Shown: in pieces, positions 1 to 5,517 of the stretch
How positions within the stretch are numbered: position 1 is the stretch's first letter
Layout: the number at the start of each line of letters is the position of its first letter
Program-made: the position numbers and the translations under genes
The notes under the pieces: model-generated
Database searches by the model: none
What the model was told of the DNA's origin: nothing
Seen by the model: only the letters and a program-made list of their open reading frames with translations
Origin: Marinobacterium sp. xm-d-530
GTDB taxonomy: Bacteria; Pseudomonadota; Gammaproteobacteria; Pseudomonadales; Balneatricaceae
Length of the DNA: 5,517 nt
Assembly (NCBI GenBank): GCA_949499045.1
Contig: CATEEE010000226.1
Span: forward strand, 1 to 5,517
Direction: 5' to 3'

Positions 1-34
1 CACTATTTAAACCATTTATTCAAAGATTGTTACT

Positions 35-811
35 ATGCTACTACTGATATCGCCTGCTAAAACCCTCGATTATGAAACACCGGTCACTACCCAATTGAAA
101 AGTGAACCTGAGTTTACCGACCGTGCAGAAACGTTGATCAAGAACTTACGTGACTTTGCGCCGCAGGATATCGCAGAATTGATGAAGCTAAGCGACAAAC
201 TGGCCTCATTAAACGTGGCACGCTACCAGAGCTGGGTTAAAGAGCACAACGAAGCCAATGCCAAACAGGCACTGCTTGCTTTTAAAGGTGATGTTTACAC
301 CGGTTTGGATGCTGAGTCGTTCGACGAGGCGGACTACCAGTTTGCACAGAGCCACTTAAGAATTCTGTCCGGCCTCTATGGCCTCCTTAAACCGATGGAT
401 CTGATGCAGCCCTACCGCTTGGAGATGGGAACAAAACTTCAAAACGACGCAGGCAAAAATCTCTACAGTTACTGGGGATCAACAATTACCGATCGTCTCA
501 ATGAAGAGTTAGACAGTGATCAAGCTCCCGTCGTTGTGAACCTTGCATCGAATGAGTACTTCAAGTCAGTGCAAGCCAAGGGCCTGAACGCTCGGCTTAT
601 CAGCCCAGAGTTTAAAGACCTAAAAAACGGCCAATACAAGATCATCAGTTTCTACGCAAAAAAGGCTCGCGGCCTAATGACCCGCTACGCCATCAAAAAC
701 CGCATTGAAAACCCAGAAGAACTGAAACAGTTTGATCTAGAGGGTTATGCGTTTAATGCATCGATGAGTGAAGGCGATAAGTGGGTCTTTACACGGGATC
801 ATGCAGAGTAG
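35..811 (+). CDS. yaaA: Peroxide stress resistance protein YaaA (DUF328/UPF0246 family)
   Basis: Complete 258-residue protein, the same length as E. coli YaaA as I recall it and alignable throughout. E. coli YaaA is induced by hydrogen peroxide through OxyR, lowers intracellular free iron and binds DNA; it is cytoplasmic. Visible family blocks are the N-terminal ISPAKTLD (residues 5-12), AFKGDVYTGL (82-91), SGLYGLLKP followed by DLMQPYRLEMG (112-132), NLASNEYFKSV (169-179) and the basic KIISFYAKKARGLMTRY (202-218). There is no signal peptide or membrane segment. The ATG at 35 is chosen because the product then begins MLLLISPAK, matching the E. coli start. No good Shine-Dalgarno precedes it (the upstream bases are AT-rich), so initiation may be weak or depend on sequence outside the window. 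It converges on clpX and shares the terminator at 911-940. No OxyR site can be judged from the 34 upstream bases. Confidence 0.95.
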   Translation: MLLLISPAKTLDYETPVTTQLKSEPEFTDRAETLIKNLRDFAPQDIAELMKLSDKLASLNVARYQSWVKEHNEANAKQALLAFKGDVYTGLDAESFDEADYQFAQSHLRILSGLYGLLKPMDLMQPYRLEMGTKLQNDAGKNLYSYWGSTITDRLNEELDSDQAPVVVNLASNEYFKSVQAKGLNARLISPEFKDLKNGQYKIISFYAKKARGLMTRYAIKNRIENPEELKQFDLEGYAFNASMSEGDKWVFTRDHAE

Positions 812-823
812 ATGGCTATTGTA

Positions 824-903
824 GTGGCTGGCTTTAGCCTGTCATCTGCCCTACCAACCTCTACATGTTGTTCAAAAGCGGGTGACAGGCTGAAGCCAGC
901 CAC
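824..903. repeat. Long inverted repeat (21-bp arms) downstream of yaaA
   Basis: The left arm 824-844 and right arm 883-903 are complementary over all 21 positions except one, which becomes a G-U wobble in RNA. They enclose a 38-base loop (845-882). Pairing can continue outward with TATTG (817-821) against CAATA (904-908) after a two-base bulge. It can continue inward with CCC (849-851) against GGG (880-882). Each arm also contains its own small dyad (GGCTTTAGCC on the left, GGCTGAAGCC on the right). No T-run follows directly, so this is not itself a classic terminator; the real one starts 7 bases later. It could be a REP-like or MITE-like dispersed element, or a strong 3' mRNA-stabilising hairpin for yaaA. 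Copy number cannot be seen from one window. Confidence 0.8.
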
Positions 904-910
904 CAATAAC

Positions 911-940
911 AAAAAAGACCGCTTTTGCGGTCTTTTTTTT
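911..940. terminator. Bidirectional rho-independent terminator shared by yaaA and clpX
   Basis: The stem AAAAAAGACCGC (911-922) pairs perfectly with GCGGTCTTTTTT (927-938) around a TTTT loop. It is followed by T to position 940 on the plus strand. Read on the minus strand, the same hairpin ends in six T after a GC-rich core. It lies between two convergent genes, 99 bases after the yaaA stop and 19 bases beyond the clpX stop, so it can end both transcripts. Confidence 0.93.
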
Positions 941-959
941 GGTTTCGATTTGGCTTCGA

Positions 960-2231
960 TCAGTCGTCTGGAGAAGCTTTATCGAGCTGTTGGGTCTCGT
1001 ACATCAGGATCGGATCATTTTTTCCTTTGATCACACCCTTATCAATAACCACTTTCGATACGCCCTCAAGTGACGGCAGCTCATACATGATCTCAAGCAA
1101 CTTAGATTCTAAGATCGAACGCAAGCCACGTGCCCCGGTCTTACGCTCAAGTGCTAGCTCAGCCACAGCGAACAGAGCATCTTCTCGGAACTCTAAGTCA
1201 GCGCCTTCCATCTCAAACAGTGCTTGGTACTGTTTAGTTAGGCTGTTTTTAGGCTCTGTAAGAATCTGAATCAAAGCCTCTTGATCCAACTCGGACAGCG
1301 TTGCGATCATCGGTAGACGACCAATGAATTCTGGAATCAGACCAAACTTCACTAGATCTTCCGCTTCAACATCATGAATGCGATCAATACCCTTCTCGTC
1401 ATCTTTACTGCGAACAGTAGCACTAAAGCCGATTGAACTGCGCTCACTGCGATCCGCAATAATCTTCTCTAGCCCTGCAAAAGCACCGCCGACGATAAAC
1501 AGAATATTGGAGGTATCAACCTGTAAAAACTCTTGCTGAGGGTGCTTACGACCACCCTGAGGTGGTACAGATGCAACCGTACCTTCAATCAGTTTCAAGA
1601 GCGCCTGTTGTACACCTTCACCTGATACATCACGGGTGATCGATGGGTTGTCAGATTTGCGAGAGATCTTATCGATCTCATCGATGTAGATAATGCCCTG
1701 TTGCGCTTTCTCTACATCGTAATCACACTTCTGAAGTAGCTTTTGAACGATGTTTTCTACATCTTCACCGACATAACCCGCTTCAGTTAGCGTGGTTGCA
1801 TCCGCCATCGTAAACGGTACATTCAACATGCGCGCAAGTGTTTGTGCTAATAGAGTTTTACCGCTACCGGTAGGACCGATCAGAAGAATATTGGACTTAC
1901 TCAGCTCAACATCGCTGTTCTTACCTGAAGCACGGAGGCGCTTGTAATGGTTGTATACCGCTACGGCCAACACTTTCTTGGCACGATCTTGACCGATCAC
2001 ATACTCATCAAGATTGTCTTTAATCTGACTTGGCGTAGGGAGCGATTCATCATCGTGTGACTCTTCGATCTCTGCCATCTCCTCGGTGATGATGTCGTTA
2101 CATAGGTCGACACACTCATCACAGATGAAGACTGAAGGACCAGCAATCAACTTGCGTACTTCATCCTGGCTTTTGCCACAGAATGAACAAAACAGTTTGC
2201 TGTCGTTCTGGTCGTTGTTCTCTTCAGACAT
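960..2231 (-). CDS. clpX: ClpX, ATP-dependent unfoldase subunit of ClpXP protease
   Basis: Full-length 423-residue AAA+ protein (E. coli ClpX is 424). Hexameric ClpX recognises tagged substrates, unfolds them with ATP and threads them into ClpP in the cytoplasm. Visible in order: an N-terminal zinc-binding domain with Cys15, Cys18, Cys37 and Cys40; Walker A GPTGSGKT (119-126); pore-1 loop GYVG (152-155); Walker B IIYIDEID (180-187); RKH loop (228-230); the ClpP-docking IGF tripeptide (267-269); the arginine-finger segment EFIGRLP (301-307); and sensor-2 GARGLR (366-371). No key residue is missing. The ATG at 2229-2231 is preceded by CGAGGAAAGATA, a good ribosome-binding site. The gene follows clpP with 19 bases between them and no terminator, so it is most likely the second gene of a clpP-clpX transcript. 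The IGF loop shows that it should dock on a ClpP ring, presumably the neighbouring one. Confidence 0.98.
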   Translation of the reverse strand: MSEENNDQNDSKLFCSFCGKSQDEVRKLIAGPSVFICDECVDLCNDIITEEMAEIEESHDDESLPTPSQIKDNLDEYVIGQDRAKKVLAVAVYNHYKRLRASGKNSDVELSKSNILLIGPTGSGKTLLAQTLARMLNVPFTMADATTLTEAGYVGEDVENIVQKLLQKCDYDVEKAQQGIIYIDEIDKISRKSDNPSITRDVSGEGVQQALLKLIEGTVASVPPQGGRKHPQQEFLQVDTSNILFIVGGAFAGLEKIIADRSERSSIGFSATVRSKDDEKGIDRIHDVEAEDLVKFGLIPEFIGRLPMIATLSELDQEALIQILTEPKNSLTKQYQALFEMEGADLEFREDALFAVAELALERKTGARGLRSILESKLLEIMYELPSLEGVSKVVIDKGVIKGKNDPILMYETQQLDKASPDD

Positions 2232-2250
2232 TATCTTTCCTCGAAAAAGA

Positions 2251-2916
2251 TCAGCCTTCGCGACTGGTTAGTACTTTATCCGCTAGACCAAATTCCACTG
2301 CTTGTTCAGCTGATAGGAAGGTGTCATGTTTCATAATTTCGTACAGTTCTTCATACGATTTACCCGCTGTATTGCGCTCAGCGTAGATCTCAGTCAGTCG
2401 ATCGTTAAGGCGTTTAGCCTCTTCCATGTGACGACGAGCATCTTCAAACTCAAGCTCTTGTACATGCACAGACCCACGAGTACCCGGTGTACCTGAGCTG
2501 ACACGGTGAATCATTGTACGTGATTCAGGTAGCAAGAAGCGCTTCCCTTTGGCACCAGCCATGGCCAGGAATGAGCCCATACTAGCCGCCTGTCCCAATA
2601 CCATCGTACTGACATCAGGCTTGATGAACTGCATGGTATCGTAAATTGCCATACCCGCCGTTACCGATCCACCGGGTGAATTGATGTAGAGGTGAATATC
2701 TTTTTCTGGGTTTTCTGCTTCCAAAAAGAGCATCTGCGCAACGATCAGGTTAGCCATGTGATCTTCCACAGGGCCCACCATGAAGATCACTCGTTCTTTC
2801 AATAGGCGAGAGTAAATATCGTAAGCACGCTCACCACGAGAACTCTGCTCGACAACCATCGGCACCAAACCGCTGTCTGTTACATCAAATGGACGGCCTG
2901 AGTAGATATCTGACAT
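2251..2916 (-). CDS. clpP: ClpP, ATP-dependent Clp protease proteolytic subunit (atypical C-terminal half)
   Basis: Serine peptidase of family S14, which forms the double-heptamer chamber that degrades proteins delivered by ClpX or ClpA. Residues 17-110 are standard proteobacterial ClpP (GLVPMVVEQSSRGERAYDIY, LEAENPEKDI, YINSPGGSVTAGM). The triad is complete: Ser112 in QAASMG, His137 in MIHRV and Asp198 in HDTFLSA. After His137 the sequence departs from the usual HQPLGG...GQ...DIEIHA block. The His-Asp spacing is 61 residues versus 49 in E. coli, and total length is 221 versus 207. The Asp-Arg pair that normally precedes the catalytic Asp is Lys196-His197. A short N-terminal propeptide before LVPM is likely. 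The ATG at 2914-2916 is preferred; an in-frame TTG just before it (2917-2919) is possible, since AAGGA lies 9 bases before the ATG and 6 before the TTG. The gene sits behind a strong terminator after tig and 19 bases ahead of clpX. Confidence 0.95.
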   Translation of the reverse strand: MSDIYSGRPFDVTDSGLVPMVVEQSSRGERAYDIYSRLLKERVIFMVGPVEDHMANLIVAQMLFLEAENPEKDIHLYINSPGGSVTAGMAIYDTMQFIKPDVSTMVLGQAASMGSFLAMAGAKGKRFLLPESRTMIHRVSSGTPGTRGSVHVQELEFEDARRHMEEAKRLNDRLTEIYAERNTAGKSYEELYEIMKHDTFLSAEQAVEFGLADKVLTSREG

Positions 2917-2949
2917 CAATTGTTTTCCTTATTCACGGCACTAATAACC

Positions 2950-2987
2950 AAAAAACGACAGCCAGCTTTCGCTAACTGCCGTTTTTT
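2950..2987 (-). terminator. Rho-independent terminator between tig and clpP
   Basis: On the minus strand, 17 bases (2987-2971) pair with 17 bases (2966-2950) without a bulge, including three G-U wobbles. They enclose a GAAA tetraloop closed by C-G. The A-rich and T-rich outer ends give a run of six T at the 3' side. This is a textbook intrinsic terminator for tig. The clpP start codon lies only 33 bases beyond it. The outer A/T symmetry means it could also work on the plus strand, but no plus-strand gene enters it. Confidence 0.88.
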
Positions 2988-2990
2988 ATA

Positions 2991-3015
2991 GGGATCTAAA
3001 CCAGGTTTAGATCCC
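2991..3015. repeat. Perfect 25-base palindrome (12-bp arms) just after tig
   Basis: GGGATCTAAACC (2991-3002) and GGTTTAGATCCC (3004-3015) are exact reverse complements around a single base, so an RNA hairpin of 10-11 bp with a small loop is expected. It lies 14 bases beyond the tig stop codon, just before the intrinsic terminator. It is not followed by a T-run on the minus strand (TATAAAAAA follows), so it does not look like a second terminator. Possible roles are a 3'-end stabilising hairpin, a processing site or a protein-binding dyad. Confidence 0.8.
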
Positions 3016-3029
3016 TTACTCAACAATAA

Positions 3030-4334
3030 TTACTGCTGAGCCGGCTTAAGAGCTTCTTCGTAGCTGACTTTAACTTCCTTCACCTTAGCAGATGCGAGAA
3101 GGTGGTCAACAACTTCGTCTTCTAGAGCAAGGCTACGGATCTGATTTAGCATCTGTTCGTTGCCTTTGTAGTAGCTGATGACTTCATCAGCGTCGTCGTA
3201 GCTCTCTGCGATGTCAGCAAGAATTGCGTCAACACGCTCATCAGTCGCTTCAAGGTTACCCGCTTTGATCACTTCTTGAACTAGAAGGCCGATCTTAACG
3301 CGACGGATAGCCTGCTCTTCGAACAACTCTTTAGGTAGAGTGTTCGGATCAATTTGAGCCTGGCCACCAAACTGCTGAACCGCTTGCTGACGAAGAACGT
3401 TAACTTCATCATCGATCATTGCAGCGGGCGCTTCGATCTCGTTCTGAGCGATCAGAGCGTCGAAGACTGCCGTTTTAGTCTTAGTTTTAAGCGCGTGGCT
3501 CATTTCACGAGCCATGTTCTTTTCAACTTCTGCTTTGAATTCAGCTTCGTCTGCAGAAGAGACACCGAACTTAGCGAAGAACTCTTCGTCCAGTTCAGGA
3601 AGTTCTGGTTTAGACACTTCGTTAAGCTTCATCTTGAACGTAGCGGCTTTACCCGCAAGTGCTTCAGACTGGTACTCTTCAGGGAAAGTGACTTCTACGT
3701 CAAACTCTTCACCTTTCTTCTTACCGATGATGCCATCTTCGAAGCCTGGGATCATGCTACCAGAACCGATCACAAGATCTTGGCCTTCAGCTTTACCGCC
3801 TTCGAATGCTTCACCATCAACGAAGCCTTCAAAATCGATGTTAACTTGGAAGCCTTCTTTAACCATACCGCGAGTCGCTTTAAACGTACCCTGCTGCTTG
3901 CGAAGTGTGTCGATCATGTTCTTAACGTCGGCCGCTTTGATCGATGCCGTTGCTTTCTCAACTTCAACGCCCGCTAGATCTTTAAGTTCGATCTCTGGGT
4001 AAACATCGAAAGTCGCAACGTATGCGAAATCTTCACCTTCTTTATCAGTTTTGAACTCGATAGAAGGAGCGCCTGCTGGCATTAGTGATTCCTGCTGAAC
4101 AGCTTCGTAGAAAGTCTCTTGTACGACGCGGTTTAGTACTTCGTAACGAATCGCGTCACCGTACATACGCTTAATAACTTTTGCAGGTACTTTACCTGGA
4201 CGGAAACCGTCCATACGGCGAGTGCGAGCCTGCTGTACAACCTGCTTCTCAACGTCAGTATCGATACGTTCGGCCGGAACAGTCACGGTTAGTTGGCGCT
4301 GAAGGCCTGAAGTAGTCTCTACAGAAACTTGCAT
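3030..4334 (-). CDS. tig: Trigger factor, ribosome-associated chaperone and peptidyl-prolyl isomerase
   Basis: Complete 434-residue protein (E. coli Tig is 432). It docks beside the ribosomal exit tunnel through protein L23 and shields nascent chains. The N-terminal ribosome-binding domain carries the signature GFRPGKVP (residues 43-50). A central FKBP-type isomerase domain covers roughly residues 145-245, with FEGFVDGEAFEGG, MIPGFEDGI and VTFPEEY. The helical C-terminal chaperone domain fills the rest, with VLRQQAVQQFGG and LPKELFEEQA. The start is the ATG at 4332-4334, because the product then begins MQVSVETTSG like other trigger factors and AATGAGGAATTCC provides a Shine-Dalgarno. An in-frame ATG 11 codons upstream would add residues absent from the family, and the ATG four codons upstream lies within the ribosome-binding site. 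Position 46 is Pro rather than the Lys of E. coli, a substitution I regard as common in other bacteria. The gene has its own likely promoters and an intrinsic terminator, so it is probably largely monocistronic. Confidence 0.98.
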   Translation of the reverse strand: MQVSVETTSGLQRQLTVTVPAERIDTDVEKQVVQQARTRRMDGFRPGKVPAKVIKRMYGDAIRYEVLNRVVQETFYEAVQQESLMPAGAPSIEFKTDKEGEDFAYVATFDVYPEIELKDLAGVEVEKATASIKAADVKNMIDTLRKQQGTFKATRGMVKEGFQVNIDFEGFVDGEAFEGGKAEGQDLVIGSGSMIPGFEDGIIGKKKGEEFDVEVTFPEEYQSEALAGKAATFKMKLNEVSKPELPELDEEFFAKFGVSSADEAEFKAEVEKNMAREMSHALKTKTKTAVFDALIAQNEIEAPAAMIDDEVNVLRQQAVQQFGGQAQIDPNTLPKELFEEQAIRRVKIGLLVQEVIKAGNLEATDERVDAILADIAESYDDADEVISYYKGNEQMLNQIRSLALEDEVVDHLLASAKVKEVKVSYEEALKPAQQ

Positions 4335-4370
4335 GGAATTCCTCATTAATTCTTTTGAGAGTGTCAAACT

Positions 4371-4379
4371 CTTATAGCA
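4371..4379 (-). promoter_or_regulatory. Candidate extended -10 promoter proximal to tig
   Basis: The minus strand reads TGCTATAAG, an extended -10 (TGn then TATAAG, five of six matches to TATAAT). Transcription would start near position 4364 and give a leader of about 30 bases that includes the tig ribosome-binding site. No good -35 lies at the right spacing (TCCAAT at 17 bases), which fits an extended -10 promoter but weakens the call. Confidence 0.4.
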
Positions 4380-4420
4380 TCAAAAATGACGCAATTGGAG
4401 CCATTAAAATCAAGCGCAAA

Positions 4421-4449
4421 ATTCTCCGGTAACTGAGCTCATTAGTCAA
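4421..4449 (-). promoter_or_regulatory. Candidate sigma70 promoter distal to tig
   Basis: On the minus strand a -35 TTGACT (4449-4444, five of six consensus) is separated by exactly 17 bases from GAGAAT (4426-4421, four of six). Transcription would begin near 4414, giving a leader of about 80 bases before tig. The spacer includes the dyad TGAGCTCA. The gap 4335-4557 holds no gene that I can see. Confidence 0.45.
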
Positions 4450-4557
4450 GTAAACATACCGATAGAACTGAAAAAGTTACACCGTAAAGGAAACGGACGA
4501 ATATTGAAGAGAGAAACAGACAAAAAAGGGAGGGGATATTAAAAATGAGCTTCCAGA

Positions 4558-4642
<85 letters not shown>

Positions 4643-4648
4643 ATCTGG

Positions 4649-4682
4649 AGTGTTGCGATTCGGCTAAGCCGAACAGTGTTGC
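4649..4682 (-). repeat. Inter-tRNA hairpin flanked by an 8-base direct repeat
   Basis: Between the two tRNA-Leu genes a perfect stem TTCGGC/GCCGAA (4659-4664 with 4668-4673) has a three-base loop. It is bracketed by direct repeats AGTGTTGC at 4649-4656 and 4675-4682 (plus-strand sense). There is no T-run, so it is not a terminator; a processing signal in the tRNA precursor is more likely. Confidence 0.55.
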
Positions 4683-4696
4683 TCGTTATAAAAGTA

Positions 4697-4781
<85 letters not shown>

Positions 4782-4806
4782 ATACTTTTATGATGTACCC
4801 AAAAAT

Positions 4807-4883
4807 TGGGGTGGATGATGGGGCTCGAACCCACGACCACCGGAATCACAATCCGGGGCTCTACCAACTGAGCTACACCCACC
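4807..4883 (-). tRNA. tRNA-His(GUG)
   Basis: This is 77 nucleotides including the encoded G-1 (4883) and CCA (4809-4807). The acceptor GTGGGTG pairs with CATCCAC, with one G-U pair. The extra G at -1 opposite the C discriminator (4810) is the identity element for histidyl-tRNA synthetase. The anticodon stem CCGGA/TCCGG encloses TTGTGAT with anticodon GUG (4849-4847). The D-arm TAGCTCAGTTGGTAGAGC and T-arm GTGGGTTCGAGCCCCAT are normal. Confidence 0.97.
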
Positions 4884-4908
4884 ATTGTGTACATCTGGAC
4901 AGGTTGCT

Positions 4909-4985
4909 TGGCGCGCCCAGCAGGGCTCGAACCTGCAACCTACGGCTTAGAAGGCCGTTGCTCTATCCAATTGAGCTATGGGCGC
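4909..4985 (-). tRNA. tRNA-Arg(UCU)
   Basis: This 77-nucleotide tRNA is first in the operon and has encoded CCA (4911-4909). The acceptor GCGCCCA pairs with TGGGCGC, with G as discriminator. The anticodon stem ACGGC/GCCGT encloses CTTCTAA with anticodon UCU (4951-4949), which decodes AGA and AGG. It resembles E. coli argU. The cluster Arg-His-Leu beside cysS and tig matches my memory of Pseudomonas, which supports vertical inheritance. Confidence 0.97.
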
Positions 4986-5047
4986 CTAACGTGCTGCCCG
5001 ACCTCCCAAATGACTGGATGGAAGTCGTCATCTGCGAGGAGGTGCGT

Positions 5048-5076
5048 ATCCTACGACCTGACCTGCAGGTGGTCAA
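5048..5076 (-). promoter_or_regulatory. Sigma70 promoter of the tRNA operon
   Basis: The minus strand carries -35 TTGACC (5076-5071), a 17-base spacer and -10 TAGGAT (5053-5048). A-tract-rich sequence upstream (about 5082-5120) resembles an UP element. The GC-rich ACGCACC directly after the -10 resembles the discriminator of stable-RNA promoters controlled by the stringent response. Transcription should begin near 5041 and give a leader of about 55 bases before tRNA-Arg. In that leader ACCTCC (5043-5038) can pair with GGAGGT (5006-5001), with a small GACT/AGTC stem inside. A perfect palindrome ACCTGCAGGT (5061-5070) sits in the spacer. Confidence 0.75.
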
Positions 5077-5142
5077 TACCCTGTTTTACTTTTTTAAACA
5101 TTTTTTTTGGTTTTGATTAATAGTTGATCAAAAACCGGCAAA

Positions 5143-5517
5143 TTACCCTTCTCTGTACCAGGTTGTACCGTCAGGTCCATCTTTGAGGATGACACCCGCA
5201 GCGGCTAACTGATCGCGAATTTCATCAGAACGGGCAAAGTCTCTGTTCGCCCTCGCCTCTTTACGCTCTAAAATCAACGCTTCAACATCATCACCGCTGA
5301 TCTCACCATCACCGCCTTGCTGAAGAAACGCCTTAGGGCTTTGCTGCAATAGACCGACAACACCCGCAAGCGCTTTCATCTGACCGGCCAATTGCGATGC
5401 CGAGGTATCATCTTTACCTTTCAGACGATTTAGCTCACTGGCCATCTCAAACAGCACCGCAAATGCCATCGGTGTATTAAAGTCATCATCCATCGCTGCA
5501 AAGAAACGATCTGTGTA
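5143..5517 (-). CDS. cysS: Cysteinyl-tRNA synthetase, C-terminal part (5' end outside window)
   Basis: The final 124 codons of a class I cysteinyl-tRNA synthetase (usually about 460 residues), which joins cysteine to tRNA-Cys in the cytoplasm. The frame stays open to the right edge, where it reads YTDRFFAAM followed by DDDFNTPMAFAVLFEMASEL, the conserved start of the helical DALR-type domain. Also visible are LILERKEARANRDFARSDEI, typical of CysS, and the ending IKDGPDGTTWYREG, close to the E. coli LEDGPQGTTWRRK end. The catalytic HIGH and KMSKS motifs lie outside the window. An internal ATG at 5491-5493 is not the start; the frame continues upstream. The stop TAA is at 5145-5143. No T-run hairpin follows on the minus strand, so cysS transcripts may read into the tRNA promoter region. 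Confidence 0.95.
   Translation of the reverse strand, partial: YTDRFFAAMDDDFNTPMAFAVLFEMASELNRLKGKDDTSASQLAGQMKALAGVVGLLQQSPKAFLQQGGDGEISGDDVEALILERKEARANRDFARSDEIRDQLAAAGVILKDGPDGTTWYREG

Noticed and set aside
812..1269. Short plus-strand frames starting right after yaaA and running into clpX
   Set aside because: They cross the inverted repeat, the terminator and the antisense of clpX, have no ribosome-binding site, and resemble no protein known to me.
3354..4002. Two long plus-strand open frames opposite tig (207 and 162 codons)
   Set aside because: They lie antisense to a fully conserved trigger factor gene. Their low-complexity Ser/Phe-rich products follow from the codon pattern of the opposite strand.
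5036..5046. AGGAGGTG on the plus strand, a perfect Shine-Dalgarno (CACCTCCT on the minus strand matches the 16S rRNA 3' end)
   Set aside because: No start codon lies at a usable distance on the plus strand. On the minus strand it falls at the tRNA operon start point, where the GC-rich discriminator explains it.
5105..5142. Possible terminator hairpin after cysS (GGTTTTTGAT paired with ATCAAAACC)
   Set aside because: The stem is AT-rich with a bulge, and on the minus strand it is followed by A-tracts rather than a T-run, so it does not meet the intrinsic terminator pattern.

Overview
This window looks like core chromosome of a gammaproteobacterium, probably a moderate-GC marine or Oceanospirillales/Pseudomonas-like lineage. 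The evidence is a 258-residue YaaA close to the E. coli protein, enterobacterial or pseudomonad-like trigger factor and ClpX, and the gene order cysS, tRNA cluster, tig, clpP, clpX, which from memory is also the Pseudomonas order. The genus is inference and low confidence.

Layout, left to right: yaaA (35-811, plus strand) converges on clpX. Between them lie a long inverted repeat (824-903) and a bidirectional rho-independent terminator (911-940). On the minus strand, read from the right, come the 3' part of cysS (cut by the window edge), a clear sigma70-type promoter, and a tRNA operon: Arg(UCU), His(GUG), Leu(UAG), Leu(UAG). Then follow tig, two consecutive hairpins (one a textbook terminator), clpP and clpX. 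The clpP-clpX gap is only 19 bases, so those two are probably co-transcribed.

Functionally, the minus-strand block is translation and protein quality control. CysS charges tRNA-Cys and the tRNA operon supplies decoding capacity. Trigger factor receives nascent chains at the ribosome exit tunnel. ClpX unfolds substrates and feeds them into the ClpP chamber. YaaA is a peroxide-stress protein with no obvious mechanistic link to the Clp system.

Most of the window is conventional. The main exceptions are as follows. ClpP has a normal N-terminal half and an intact Ser-His-Asp triad, but its C-terminal half departs from the usual proteobacterial sequence. It has about 12 extra residues between His and Asp, and the conserved Asp-Arg before the catalytic Asp is replaced by Lys-His. 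The lon gene that usually follows clpX is absent here. The long inverted repeat after yaaA may be a dispersed element. A strong terminator sits between tig and clpP with no obvious clpP promoter behind it. The tRNA flanks can pair to extend the acceptor stems.
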